Shown here piece after piece: positions 34,663 to 45,942 of a stretch of DNA of 64,000 nucleotides (positions within the stretch are counted from its first letter, which is position 1; the number at the start of each line of letters is the position of its first letter). Source of the stretch: Cryptomeria japonica (Eukaryota; Streptophyta; Pinopsida; Cupressales; Cupressaceae); the NCBI RefSeq assembly GCF_030272615.1, contig NC_081405.1, positions 24,783,272 to 24,847,271 of the forward strand, given 5' to 3'. The notes under the pieces are model-generated. The model had not been told where the DNA came from, made no database searches, and saw only the letters and a program-made list of their open reading frames with translations. The position numbers were made by a program, and so were the translations under genes.

Positions 34663-36368
34663 ATTGATGACATGGCCAGCTGTTTGGGCAATGTTTTATT
34701 TTAAATGTCCATACCTTTCCCAAACGATTCAATCTCACAAAAAATGCATGTAAGTCATGATCAACCCCAAAGTTGTGGCATAGTTCCCAGCAAAATTATC
34801 TCTTTCAGCACAATTCTGCTTCATTAGATTTTCAAAAAATATGAAAGTTTGTTTAGAAAATAGGCTTAATCTTAAAAAATCTGAAATTGTCTTGAGTTCA
34901 AAATTTTACCTCCACTGGTTTAGAATGTCTGGGTTAGTTGTCAGATGCTTGTTGATCTGCCCTAGCCAAACATTACCATCCTATTAATGTCATCAGATTT
35001 CTACAATCCATGAGACTATTGCTGCTGTTTCTGGATTTGATTGTGTAAGATTTTAAGCATCAATGTTTTGGATCACACTCTGTGATCCATCATCAGGATG
35101 TTAGAGAACTTAAGGAGATGAAAAATGCGTTGAGCTCCTAAAATTCCTTGACAACAGTTTCAATTCTTCTTCAACTTGAAAAATCTCTGAAGTTCAATTC
35201 AAACAACAGTTTACTCAGGAAAATCCATTACAAGTATGTTAGAAAATCCATTACAATTGTGTTAGCAGTCAAGTATGCAGAGCTGCAAATAGAAATCTAT
35301 AACAAAATGATGAAAAAAGACCACTTCTCCCTTGTTTGCGTGAATCTTTATCACCCAGATGAGTTTTTTATACCAGGCTCCCATGCTTTTCATCAACTTG
35401 TACCTGTGACTATCATGTGAGCCACAAGTTTAACTGCGCTCTTAATAGGTTAACTGATTTTTGACAGTCCAAGTCAGATCTACCGAGATGCATGTCCAGA
35501 AAGAAAACGTCACCAAATAGTTCTGTGACTGACTAACTTCGAGGCAACACGCAAAAGGTGCACATACAATCAAGTACGAACATAAGTATACTCAGCCTTA
35601 CAACAAGACATGAAGTACCTAGAAGATTTTTATTGTGAAAATTGCAAATAATATGGCAGAAGAGACGGTGATTATCAGTATATATCCTTCTTTCTTGACA
35701 TTCAGTCAATGAAAAAAATAAGTAACACAAATACTTACTCTTGAACCAGGAATATGCATAAAATACGATATCTGCCACCTTAAGAAGAGTTTTAAAACAA
35801 CCTGCTTCCAAATGGCCTCAGGCTCAAATGTATCATATTGCAGATACATAACCTTCTATGGGAATATTCATCGAAACAGAACAACACATACAAGACCAGT
35901 CCAAAATTTTCAGCCATGCAATTTTCTTCTCAGATTAACCACACGGCCAAACATTGCAAATTATTTTATATGTGAAACTTACCTTATATCTAAATGGTAC
36001 AGATAATCTCATTTAGAAGAATGTCATTTTCCACTGAAGTTAATGGATATTTAGTGTGTCTATTTTAAATTACAGTCCTTACAAGTTTGTCCCAATCAGA
36101 ACAAGTTTTAAGAACGCAAAACCATACTTGAAGGACCTACAATCTCAAAGACCAAGAAAGATGCACTTCCTTGGTTTCGCAGGCAAGTGACACAGCACTT
36201 TTTGCCAAACCCAACCTTCAAAACTCTTGATAAACATCACAGAGTATAAAACATACAGTATTCACCTGATATGTTTCTAAGATCCAAGGTCTTCTTTCTG
36301 GCTTAACCAAAGTGACATGAGAGCAAGTATCACATGTTCTTCAAGCTCGTAGCCCAGACAATTTTTGT
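34663..36368. other. LUX downstream region
   Basis: No coding sequence supported. The part next to the stop codon at 36369 should include the LUX 3' untranslated region (minus strand), but I could not fix a polyadenylation site. Confidence 0.4.
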
Positions 36369-37370
36369 TCACTCGCGAGGAATAACATGACGATATGATG
36401 ACACTGACTCCACTCTGTCACCAACTGAATCATGCTGATCAGCTGAAGGAACTCTTTGTGGAAATACTCGACCGTATGCAGTGCTATATACATGTGGATC
36501 AAATCCAGCATAAGGTGCCGAAGGATTCATATGTCCTGCCAGGGGATAATGCCCAGGCATTGGAACAACAGGAGATCCATAAGGTATGTGCATGGGCATT
36601 GGCATGGGCATCTGCATTGGTTCCTCCCTGTGATTTGAAAGAAATGCTGATGCCGCTACATTATGAGGAACTGGAGTAGATGCAAAGAGCTGATCAGAAG
36701 GTGAAGGGCCCTCATTAGAGAGCCCCTGCATCCGCTTAAGATACAGTCTATACTTTTGGAGATGACTGGCAACATTTTCTCTAGTCAGCCCCTCCACATT
36801 CATCAGCTGCATAATTGTCTTTGGCACTGCATTTTTGATGCCCAAATGAGCAACCACGTCAACAAATCTCCTGTGAAGCTGAGGAGTCCAAACCAACCTG
36901 GGTCTCTTCAAGGTTCTTGCCGACTGCTCATCAGTTGAGTTCTCATAACCAAAAGCTGAGGACTCTTCCTCCTCTACAGTTTCTCTACTCCTTGCCTTCT
37001 TAGCCCCACCAACACCATCACTATTCTCTCCCCCAGCCAGCTGACTCCGCCCAGACTGCCCACCCCCAGGACTACTAACCCTCATTTGACCCCCATCAAG
37101 CCCATGGCTGTCACGGCCCTCACCTGCAGTAAATGTAGGAAAGGCCTTCATTGAATTGGTCGCAGCAGGGGCACTGTTATGCCGCCTCAGAGCAGATATT
37201 GTGTTCTGTGAAGCCCTGCTGACATCCAGCAGGCTCCGGCAAGGTTCTGGTGAAATACTGAATGCACAAGCCAGTTCCGGTGTTATTAGCACCTGAGAAA
37301 GAGGGGTCAACTCCTCCGGGCCTGGAAGACCTGCTTCCCACTCCATCACATGATCATCACGCTTAGCCAT
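36369..37370 (-). CDS. LUX: LUX ARRHYTHMO / PHYTOCLOCK1-like GARP transcription factor
   Basis: Intact 333-codon single-exon frame starting at the ATG at 37370. In flowering plants LUX is the DNA-binding subunit of the nuclear evening complex with ELF3 and ELF4; it represses clock and growth genes at night through GATWCG sites. The N-terminus has [20 protein letters not shown] and FSISPEP, the conserved LUX N-terminal motif. The GARP (Myb-like) domain is at residues 155-212: [19 protein letters not shown], then [18 protein letters not shown] and [12 protein letters not shown], all key residues present. After it comes [15 protein letters not shown], another LUX-family signature, and a Met/Pro repeat ([12 protein letters not shown], residues 252-263). 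The intact frame between repeats and the family's usual intronless coding region support a working gene. BOA/NOX is the close paralogue and cannot be excluded. Confidence 0.95.
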   Translation of the reverse strand: MAKRDDHVMEWEAGLPGPEELTPLSQVLITPELACAFSISPEPCRSLLDVSRASQNTISALRRHNSAPAATNSMKAFPTFTAGEGRDSHGLDGGQMRVSSPGGGQSGRSQLAGGENSDGVGGAKKARSRETVEEEESSAFGYENSTDEQSARTLKRPRLVWTPQLHRRFVDVVAHLGIKNAVPKTIMQLMNVEGLTRENVASHLQKYRLYLKRMQGLSNEGPSPSDQLFASTPVPHNVAASAFLSNHREEPMQMPMPMPMHIPYGSPVVPMPGHYPLAGHMNPSAPYAGFDPHVYSTAYGRVFPQRVPSADQHDSVGDRVESVSSYRHVIPRE

Positions 37371-38340
37371 TTTACAAAGAGATCAAATCCAAAACCCCAG
37401 AAGAATGCTCAATCCTTCAGAAATCTTAGCTCAAGGTCAGTTGCGTGCACTTGTGGCCTTTGCTCCTTAGGGTCACTTAACCCCCCCAAAATGTATTCTA
37501 CGTCAGCTCGACTTTAGCCTTGTCGGGACGGATCTCTTCATATTTCCCACTTTGTATCTCCATAGCATTCAAATAAACTCCCAATCCCTCCACATTGCAA
37601 AATCTTATTGCCTTGAAAACAAAACCCTCAATTCCCCACAAAAAGTACAACACGACAACAAAATCTCAAAAGATTAAGCCAACCTGGAATTCTCAATCAC
37701 CGTCTGCAGAACTATACACGTTTCACAGTACAAAACCCTCGTCGTCTTCAAACAAACGACTCAAATCAGAGACCCGAAAAAGAGAAAAGAAAAAACCACT
37801 GGCAGCTAAAGCACAAGAAGCACCCTCAATTCTCAGAAGAATATAGACAGTAGCTGCAAATTACGGCACATTGGCTACTATAAATTCTGATTTTCTTCAA
37901 ACTAACCCTCAACACATCCCCATAAAAAACACCAAGGAAAAGAAAAGAAGAGACAAAGCCCAGCACATGGGTCAAAAAAACCACACAGTTAAAGAAAAGA
38001 CAAGCACCGTACATAGGTCAGAAGAGCATAAGGGTCTAAACCCACCTCGAATCATCCGGATTGATTTCTCCCGATCAAACCCTATCCTCGCCTTACAATA
38101 ATTCTGTACTTCCTGTATATTGCTCCAATTTCTTCGTTGGCGTCTCATAAATCGTAAGGAAGCCCCTGGGAATCGAACCGACAAGGTAAGTTGTGAATCC
38201 AGAAGGAACGGGCACCGCCTTTGCCAACACCAACAAATGACGTGAATATCTATCTGGAATCGTAGCGGGCCAATCTCGATCTTGTGATCTCTAATAGCTT
38301 CAGCCACAAAATCTTAATGGGCAAAGGAGACTCTAAAAAC
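37371..38340 (-). other. LUX leader and proximal promoter
   Basis: 970 bp upstream of the LUX ATG, read on the minus strand. It holds many upstream ATGs, a T-rich segment, and candidate acceptors TTTGCAG and GTTCTGCAG with a possible GTGGGT donor near 38040. The leader may therefore be spliced; this is inference. One GATTCG motif (minus strand) lies at 38053-38048. The transcription start is not identified. The 111-codon minus frame here begins with GTG and is not a credible gene. Confidence 0.5.
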
Positions 38341-38370
38341 CATTGGCCATTGGCCATTGGGCATTGGGGG
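38341..38370 (-). promoter_or_regulatory. Four tandem CCAAT boxes upstream of LUX
   Basis: ATTGG occurs at 38342, 38349, 38356 and 38363, an exact 7-bp period, which reads as four CCAAT boxes on the LUX strand. CCAAT is the NF-Y core. The regular array about 975 bp from the ATG suggests a proximal promoter near here. Confidence 0.6.
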
Positions 38371-38415
38371 AAGCAAAACGATATTTTCTTTAATTAATCG
38401 TTTAACTGCTTCCCC

Positions 38416-38424
38416 AAAATATCT
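38416..38424 (+). promoter_or_regulatory. Evening element upstream of LUX
   Basis: AAAATATCT, the exact evening element bound by CCA1/LHY-type Myb proteins and found in evening-phased clock promoters. A near match on the minus strand (AAAATATCG) is at 38387-38379. It lies just upstream of the CCAAT array, consistent with dusk-phased expression of LUX. Confidence 0.7.
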
Positions 38425-38484
38425 AAGCCTGATCAATGTTTTAATATTCCCTGCTTTTCTACAAAAGTGCGGAAAAGTGCAAAA

Positions 38485-38685
38485 GTGACGTCCGGGGCCC
38501 GTCTATCTTGACTGACACGTGTCCCTGGTTAGTCTTCCATGTCTGCAAGCCCAGTTTTTCTTCCATATTTGGGCAAGGTCTGATCCAATTTGGCCCAGAT
38601 TCCTCCACTATTATTACCCGGACTTGAAGGGCATGACGTGGCAGATGTTTCTGATCCTATTAATGCCGTTGACGTATCAGATTCG
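38485..38685. promoter_or_regulatory. ACGT-core and LUX-site cluster
   Basis: Contains AAGTGACGTCC near 38485, a palindromic G-box GACACGTGTC at 38514-38523, TGACGTGGCA at 38634, TTGACGTATC near 38669 and AGATTCG at 38679, which holds a LUX-type GATTCG site. ACGT cores bind bZIP and bHLH light-response factors. The cluster between LUX and the next repeat suggests light and clock input and possible autoregulation; this is inference from motif content. Confidence 0.5.
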
Positions 38686-38730
38686 GCTGAAACAGCAGCA
38701 CTAGCAATCGATCAGGATGAAAAGTTAGGG

Positions 38731-39867
38731 TTTCGCCATTACTCTTAACCCCAAATCTACAACTTGATTTCAGCATACTTTTGTCGTTTTGGGACGATGG
38801 CGGGCGATAAAGATAAAGATTTTTTCTCCTTTTTTATTTATTTTCTCGTACAAATAGGTAAAATATCCGGGCGCTTCTCTCGTCCAATGGAAATTTCAAA
38901 TCAGTTCAACTTATCTTATACGCTCTTTATTTCATGTTTAAAAGCAAATTCATAGGTTGGAATTATAGATGTTTTGTATAAATTTTTTGGTATTTACTAA
39001 TGCAATTATTGTAAATTTATATTTATATAAATTCATAAATAGATTTGGATTAGGGTGTGTGTGCACATGCTTCTGTGTGCGTGTGTGCACATGTACACAA
39101 GAAAAGTTGACATTTTCATTAAATCTAATTTGATTTTGCCTTCATAGAATTTATTTAATCGAATTCATGAAATTTCCACTGTCCATAATAATATGCTTGT
39201 TATTCTTTTGGATTAGACCATGTAGATTTTGATGCTACCTCAAAATCTACATGGTCGAATCGAGAAGAATAACAAGCATATTTATTTGATCTTTAGTTTA
39301 TCTATGCACTTAGTTTGACATTGAGGTACAAAATTGAAACTATTTTGATTCCACGATGCAAAATCAACCACAACCTTTTTAAATTTGTAAAATTTAAATT
39401 GGGTCCATCTCTTTCCGCTCTAGCTAGTCATTATGTGTTGACTTGAAGTGTAGATACTCTAAAATGTTGTGTATAAGGACAACCCCAAATTTAATTTAAC
39501 ACATATGGAATCTAGAATCAAGAGCTCCAATACACCCACTTCTACATTATCATACGAATATCAACATATATAATGAAAAATAGGAACATTAAATAGTTGC
39601 TTTTGGTCTTCAAACTTTGTTTACAAGTCATTAAATTGATTCATCTAGGGATTTGATTAAGCAGGACATGACCCTTACTTGGAAAAATCCTCAAAGGTGT
39701 TTGTAAAGTACTTCTACCTTACTACAATTCCAAATACCCTAAGGTGAGGTGAACTAGTTTCTAGATCACAAGACTTGCTAGATCAAAATTTCATAGTGTG
39801 GGTTGATTCCACACATAGAGTTCAATTTCACACCACCCAAATTGAACCAAATCAATTTCACGTCATG
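38731..39867. repeat. Segmental duplication, copy A
   Basis: About 1.1 kb, starting TTTCGCCATTACT and ending near CACGTCATG. It is matched by 40043-40887 plus 45943-46129. It contains a possible first exon (ATG at 38797, MAGDKDKDFF) after a TTAGGGTTT motif, a GT-rich microsatellite near 39055, and a 131-bp foldback insertion absent from copy B. Copy B has lost the ATG, so coding status is doubtful. Confidence 0.75.
39150..39290. mobile_element. Small foldback insertion with 10-bp target repeats
   Basis: Present only in copy A. Flanks are TTTATTTAAT (39150-39159) and TTTATTTGAT (39281-39290). Inside, arms 39190-39232 and 39240-39282 pair with about four mismatches around a 7-base loop (TGCTACC), giving a 43-bp hairpin. 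The outer 30 bp on the left are not part of the hairpin. It resembles a tiny MITE; a hairpin-RNA locus is another reading. Confidence 0.65.
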
Positions 39868-40042
39868 TAAAGAACACTATCAAATTAACATAATTCACAA
39901 AATAATCATAATCAAGCACAAATTATTGTCATGTGGTCAATATTCAAGATTTGAGACATGAAATTACATTTCGATGTAAAGTTAAAGCACACAAGACAAC
40001 AACAAGGATAAACATAAGGAAACATATTCCTTTGCAACTTGA
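39868..40042. other. Spacer between duplication copies
   Basis: No feature recognised; A-rich with CACAAGACAACAACAAGG near 39990. Confidence 0.4.
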
Positions 40043-40887
40043 TTTCGCCATTACTTTTTTTCCAAATTTGTAACTTGATTTCAACATAATTTTGTCATTG
40101 ATGGGACGAAGGCGAGCAATAAAGATAAAGATTTTATCTCCTTTTTTATTTCTTTTCTCACACTAATAAGTAATATATCCAAGCACTTTTCTCGTCCAAT
40201 GAAAATTTCAAACTACTTAAACTTATATGATGCGCTCTTTCTTTCATGTTTTAACCAAATTCATAGGTCGGTATCACAGATGTTTTATATGAATCTCTTG
40301 GTATTTACCAATGCAATTATTGTAAATTTATATTTATATGAACTCATATAAATTTGGATTGGGTTAGTTTTTTTGAAATGATTGTGTGTGTGTGTGTGTG
40401 CACGCATGCACGCACACAAGAAAAGTTGGTATTTTCATTAAATCTGATTTGATTTTGCTTCCATAGAATTCATTTAATCTTTAGTTTCCTTATTCACTTA
40501 GTTTGAAATCGAGGTACAAAATTGAAACTAGTTTGGTTCCACAATGCAAATCAACCACAAGCTTTTTAATTTTTTTAATTTTAAATTAGGTCCATCTTGT
40601 CCCCCTCCAACTAGTCACTACGTGTTGACTTGAAGTGCAAAATATTTCAAGGATAATCTAAGGTGTTGTGTATAAGGACAATCCCAAATTTAAGTTAACA
40701 CATCTAGAATCTAAAATCAAGAGCTCCAATACACCTCTACATTATTATAAGAGCGTTAACATTACATCAACATACACAATGACAAATAGGGATATTGCAT
40801 GGTGTGTGTTGTCTTTAATCTTTGTTCACAAGTCATTAAATCAATTCACATAGGGATTTGACTAAGGAGAATATGATCATTGCTTAG
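40043..40887. repeat. Segmental duplication, copy B, left part
   Basis: Matches copy A from TTTCGCCATTAC to the insertion point CTTAG (40883-40887). It contains a GT microsatellite at 40384-40400. It continues at 45943 after the inserted element, so copy A provides a model of the empty site. Confidence 0.75.
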
Positions 40888-41702
40888 TGTTGGTTAACAG
40901 ATTTGTCTCCTTCTTGAAATTTTAACTATTATCTTCTTAAAGAAAAATATGACTTCGTTTTACCCTTTAGAAAGAAACAAATATACCAACAGTTGGAAGA
41001 ATTAATGAAAATTCAACCTCTGCATTAGAGGGCAGCTCCTCGTATGATTTACAATGAATTTATTATACAGTTGATATGCTAACACTTTTAACCAGAAAGC
41101 ATCGAAAGGCTTCAGCGTTTATCCATCAACACAAATAAATGCCTTCAAAACTGCACACATAGGAAAATTATTAAAAGAATATTCAAAGGAGAGCTCACAG
41201 ACTCTGATTCATAACATTCTTGTTGTATAAATTCAAAGAAAAATAAGGACTCAACGAAGACTAATGGCTCGATTGATACTCTCTCATGCTTCACAGAGCA
41301 AGGGGGATCAAGCATATCAATACAATGTGAGTCGTCCAACAACCAATAATAAACATGAATTGAAAAGGATTACAGAGGTAACTAATCATCAAATTATATT
41401 GTGCCCATAATCAACTTAAGAAAGATTGCAAATCTAAGAATGCACTGATTCAAAGATAACACAACATTTCATTAATAACCAGTCATTGTATCATCCAAAC
41501 AATTAATATCAAATTTTATCTACTGCTCCCAAAATCACAGTTTTCACAACCCTTACAAAGACAAGCTCTTCAACTTAAATAGCCACTAGGCCATAGTTTT
41601 TACATGATCAAATAACATTTACTTTCATCCAGGTGAAAGAAACCATTTAAAAAAACATAAAAGAAAACTAAACTAATAGCCACTTAAAGGCTAACATTTC
41701 AT

Positions 41703-44700
41703 TTTTAGATCAGCTAGGCTTCCACTGTGGCGGAGGAGGTTATGGGCTTGTCCTGCTTTGTCGCAGAACCTCGCCATTCAAGGTGCGCTACTGAGAAGTT
41801 CAAGATGACTTGGAAATAGAGCAAACTGATGTGTAGGATCCTCTGCTTCCACACTTCTTTGTCCATATTTACCTTTGTAACTTTTGCCTTGTGAACCTCT
41901 AAATGGTCCGAACAAGCAAAGAGCATTGATTCAATCCTTGCCACTTTTGAAAAGTCATTAGTGGTCAAGCATTTTGTTGTCTGAATGAACTGGATCCTTT
42001 CTTGAAAGACCTTAGTCATGTCTACAGCTTCTTCGATTACCTTGGCCCCCTCCTTCATGATTTGAATATCAATACACTTGAGGTCCTTATGCATCATGTC
42101 AATCAAGTCAGTCAGTCCTTTTGAGCAGCTTGGTGGATTCTTCGTGGCCCTGCTTGATGATAGAATTGTGATATTCCACGTTTTTCTTTGACACATACAA
42201 CACATTGTCATCCAAGTTCTCCACCGGTTTCTCAGCCAGGAATTTCATCACTCCATACTTCTGAACATCGTTCATTTGCATGAGGACTGCTACCCACTTA
42301 ATCTTTTCTTTTTCCCAGACAGTTGTTTCCAGTTCAAGTTCTTTACTCACGGTTTCAACATCCTTATAAACTTTAACTAGGTTACAAATATAATCTGACC
42401 CTTGTTGTACTATTAGGCCCAACCACTTATTAAACATCTTCATCACTACCTTGTTCCTTTGAACTTGATCTAGCATCTTTTGGTTTGCTGGTGATTTAGG
42501 ATCAAAAGATACTAGTATCTGCGATAATGGTTGGGGGTCTGGGTCGTGGATATCATTGATGTGCTGAGCCATCTGTGTGACAAATTGCTTCAGTTCTCTC
42601 TTATCCTTTTCATCTTTCCAAGTCCTTGAAATTATCCTCTTTGTGGAGGATTCCAGATGCTTAACATCTATAGCTCTTGAAGTAACCCCCAAATCTATCT
42701 TCTCCACAGTGAAATCCTCCTCTATAGCCTTGTCTACATCTCTTCCAGGAATGGGTTTGGCAACCTCGGTTGTCCAGTGACCTATTGTGTCATCCACATC
42801 AAGCATTGTGTGTGTTTTGAGCTTTTTGGGCTTTGATGTCTTTCCCAAGCATCTACTAACCATGTCCTCTATCGGAATTGTGACCGACACCACACTCCTC
42901 TTTTTCCCAATGGCGGCTTCCATCCATCTTGGTGCAATTGCAGATTCCTTAGGTGGTGGAGTGTTCTGTGCATCTGGTGAAGTAACAATTACTAAGGCAT
43001 TCATGGGATCCTGTTGAATTTCCGCTTCTTTATTTGTGTCCATTCCTTGCATCCCGAGCTCGCCTTGATCCTATGAATCCATTGTTTGTTCAAGCTCTTC
43101 ACTGGGGTCCAAGTCTATGATGACCTGTTTCAGGACAAGCGCCTTACTCCTCTTTCTGCTTCTGGACTGAGTTACTCGGGCAGCTGTGAGACTGGGTGGT
43201 GACCTTTTTGGCCTTCTTGGTTGAATTTTCTCTACAACAAGCTTTGAGACACCTGCAACATCAAAAATTTCATTAGTGGCAGAAACAGGAAATTGAACCA
43301 AATGTGTGAATCAATTCTTGATTCGTGTGAGGAGATGTATGGTCCATCCTTGAACTTCTGATTCCTCAACCATCTCTCTGTTCTCCTGACAACATTGAAG
43401 GTTCTTGTTTGGATACTGTCATCTTCCTTTTTGTTCCAGTCAATTTCTAGAATCGGTTTTCCTTCAATCTCAGTATCAAACTCAGGATCCAAAACATTCC
43501 TCTTTGTATCTTCTGATATGTCGGATATATTAATTGGGAGCCTCATGGTAGTTATCTGCTGCAAAGTGAATTTGGACCACAGTCTCTTTCTCACTTCATA
43601 CTCATCCTTGTAGTTCTCCCAATAATCCTCTATCTGAGGTTCATGACAAAAATGACTATCCACCTTAAGGTTCTCCCTTGCATAACCCTTATTGTCAAAT
43701 TTTCACCTTGCCACATATGGCTGCAGGTTCATTCTTTTGAACTCCAGTTCCAGTTTCAAGGCATCTGATATAGACTGGCAACTGTAATATCCGAGCTCAA
43801 CGGGAAATACCACACCAGACTCGCCCTTTGCTCCTAATATTTTGTCTATGTAGGCCAACTGCTTGCTCACTTCTATAAGCACGTAGCTATCAAAAGCATA
43901 CCTGGGTAACTTGAATGGTTGGCCTTCAAAGCCACCTACCCGTATGTACGTAAACCGAGGAAATTGGATAAAGAAACTTCCATATATACTCATGAATTCC
44001 ATAGCTTCAACCGACATTCTCCTGATTGCATCACCCTGAAGCTCAAAGGCAAGTCTCCCCGCAAAGACTCCATTCCACCTGTCAATCTGCTCAACATGTC
44101 TTTGTTGTTGCAGCAGTGGGTAAAAATTATAAACCCTCATTCCATCAATCCAGGATTCATTAGGTAGTCTAGGGCAATCCCTTGTGCAAGCTAAAATGTA
44201 GAAAAGATAGGAAGACATGTACAACCCCATCATCCCCACAAAATTGCTCAATCCTTCATGAAGTCTCTCTGCAATTACTTGAGACCAATCTAGAAATCTG
44301 TCACCGGATAGAACCACTTGGATGAAAAAGTACATCCAATCCTCCTAGTAGAAGGAATGTGAATTCCCCTTTACTCTGTTCAAAAGTATAACAATGTACT
44401 GCACCTCTGGGATGAAGTGCTCTCTGGTCAGGGGCTTGGGTAACCGTGATCCTCCTTTCTGAATCTTCAAGAGCCAATTTCTAGCAATTACACTCATGTA
44501 CTTGCTCTTCTTTTCAGAGAAATAGGCATACGAACTCCCAATTATCCAGTCCTCATACTCATCCTTATGCGGAATACCCATTGCTGCCATCATCGTTTCT
44601 CTATTAATTCTGACTAGCTCTTCACCATCACTGGTTTTGATACATCTATTTTCAAAGTCATATATGTTCATGCATTCCAACACTAAATCTGGGCATGGTG

Positions 44701-44893
44701 CAACGAGCGGGAACGCAGCAGCTTCCACAAGACCACTCTTAACTACCTTTTCCATTAATGAACTAGTCTGAGGGTTCTTGGTTCTTTCCAGGAAATCCCC
44801 AAAATCTACATGAATTAAGGAGGTGTCTTCCAATTCCGGCAAAATACTCACTAGACATGAGGTCCGGCCAAGCTTCGGTAGCACAGGCCTCAT
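41703..44893 (-). pseudogene. Unknown long protein of the pol-less element, copy 2
   Basis: Better preserved than copy 1: about 1,060 codons from the ATG at 44893. One frame holds 44893-43232 with only two internal stops (44345 and 43703). N-terminal block: FPLVAPCPDLVLECMNIYDF, then VIARNWLLKIQKGGSRLP and VQYIVILLNRVKGN. Second block: GLYMSSYLFYILACTRDCPR and KLPRYAFDSYVLIEVSKQ. Third: KFTLQQITTMRLPIN and ILEIDWNKKED. After a frameshift near 43300 comes a basic linker (RRPKRSPPSLTAARVTQSRS, then RSRKRSKA), a likely nuclear signal, and a helical C-terminal region (42800-41714) with KELELETTVWEKEKIKW. No catalytic motif is recognised. It could be a diverged mobile domain or a Gag-like structural protein. 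Confidence 0.65.
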
Positions 44894-45420
44894 GTTAACT
44901 ATCTACCCCCTTAACCAAAATTTTTTAATGACAAGACAGTGTCCTACCCCAACAATTTAGAGATTTCCCTTTTCTATACTGATAAAAACCTTAGAATCTC
45001 AAAGAAACACAACTTAGGAGAAATCAACTGAACTTACCCGTTAACACCATGAAAACTGGAAATTCTTCCGGAGAACAGAGTTGATTTTACCTTCGGCGCA
45101 TCTAGTTTACTGAAGAATGGCAACTATGACCTTCCTAAATATGGAAACAAATTCATACAAATTTCCTTCAATCGGAAGGATAAATATCTATAAAGCTACA
45201 CATGCTTCAGCATGATTTACCCAAGCATGTGAAGTAACGGTGAAATGACACAAACTAACACCTTCTTAATTATCCATCACTTCCACACAAGTAATTTGAT
45301 GTTCTCATGATTACTTTCCACATTTAGAATTTTAAATTGTCGAATAAGGGAATATTCCTTCTTGTCGCGCCGCTTTTATTTCCACCAAAAAGCTTTAGAG
45401 TTAGTTTTGAAATGAACCCA

Positions 45421-45850
45421 TGAACCTTGAACCGCTTGACAAAAAGGCTCAACAATTCAAGTTCACTTGAGAAATATAATAGTGAATGGGCGACACACAC
45501 AACAACACCGGGAACGAGCGACAAAGGAAAAGGACTATTAAACATGAACCTTGAACCTTTTGAACCACTTGAGGTTTGGTTCAAGGTTCAAGACCGCATA
45601 TCAACCCGAAACATAAGGACTCACACTCGTCAAATAACAATACATTGTTGTGACTCACAAAAGGCATTTTGAACCTTGAACCTTTTGAACCACTTGAGTT
45701 TTGGTTCAACGGGTTCAAAACTTTAGAGACCACGAACAAAAGCGCACTTGTTCACATGGCAACAAAGACTGAAAATGACTCTCTTTTAAAACGTGCTTTG
45801 AACCTTGAACCTTTTGAACTTTTTAAGAAGAGCTCAATGGTTCAAGTACG
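45421..45850. repeat. Tandem array of GAACC/GGTTC units
   Basis: Units begin TGAACCTTGAACC at 45421, 45545, 45670 and 45799 (spacing 124, 125 and 129). Three of the units also contain an inverted partner, GGTTCAAGGTTCAAG or similar, 40 bases later, so each unit can form a stem. It sits 90-520 bp inside the element's right end, upstream of its gene, where a promoter or protein-binding array would lie. Copy 1 has GCGAC-rich sequence in the same place. Confidence 0.85.
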
Positions 45851-45942
45851 AAGGAAAATAAATGACCCGACTTAAGTAAAGGCACAAAAGGCAACCCACA
45901 AATTTAAATATTTAAAAGGGAAAAATTACGGGTGGACTAACA

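Larger units (their letters stand above)
40888..45942 (-). mobile_element. Pol-less TG...CA element, copy 2 (unknown family)
   Basis: 5,055 bp with a perfect 5-bp target duplication CTTAG (40883-40887 and 45943-45947), confirmed by the uninterrupted copy A at 39700. It starts TGTTGGTTAACAGATTTGTC, the same 20 bases as copy 1, and ends GGTGGACTAACA. It carries one long minus-strand gene, an AT-rich 3' tail of about 800 bp, and a 5' region with a 125-bp tandem array. No LTR, long inverted repeat, pol or transposase is visible. TG...CA with 5 bp points to a retroviral-type integrase supplied in trans. Confidence 0.75.

Noticed and set aside
37972-38307. 111-codon minus-strand frame upstream of LUX
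   Set aside because: It starts with GTG, overlaps the LUX leader and has no recognisable domain.
39055-39100. GT-rich tract as a regulatory Z-DNA site
   Set aside because: It is a simple microsatellite present in both duplication copies with different lengths; nothing ties it to function.
40888-45942. Helitron
   Set aside because: Helitrons make no target duplication and end in CTRR with a hairpin; this element has a perfect 5-bp duplication.
40888-45942. hAT or Mutator transposon
   Set aside because: Those give 8-bp or 9-11-bp duplications and have clear inverted ends; only TGTT/AACA is shared here.
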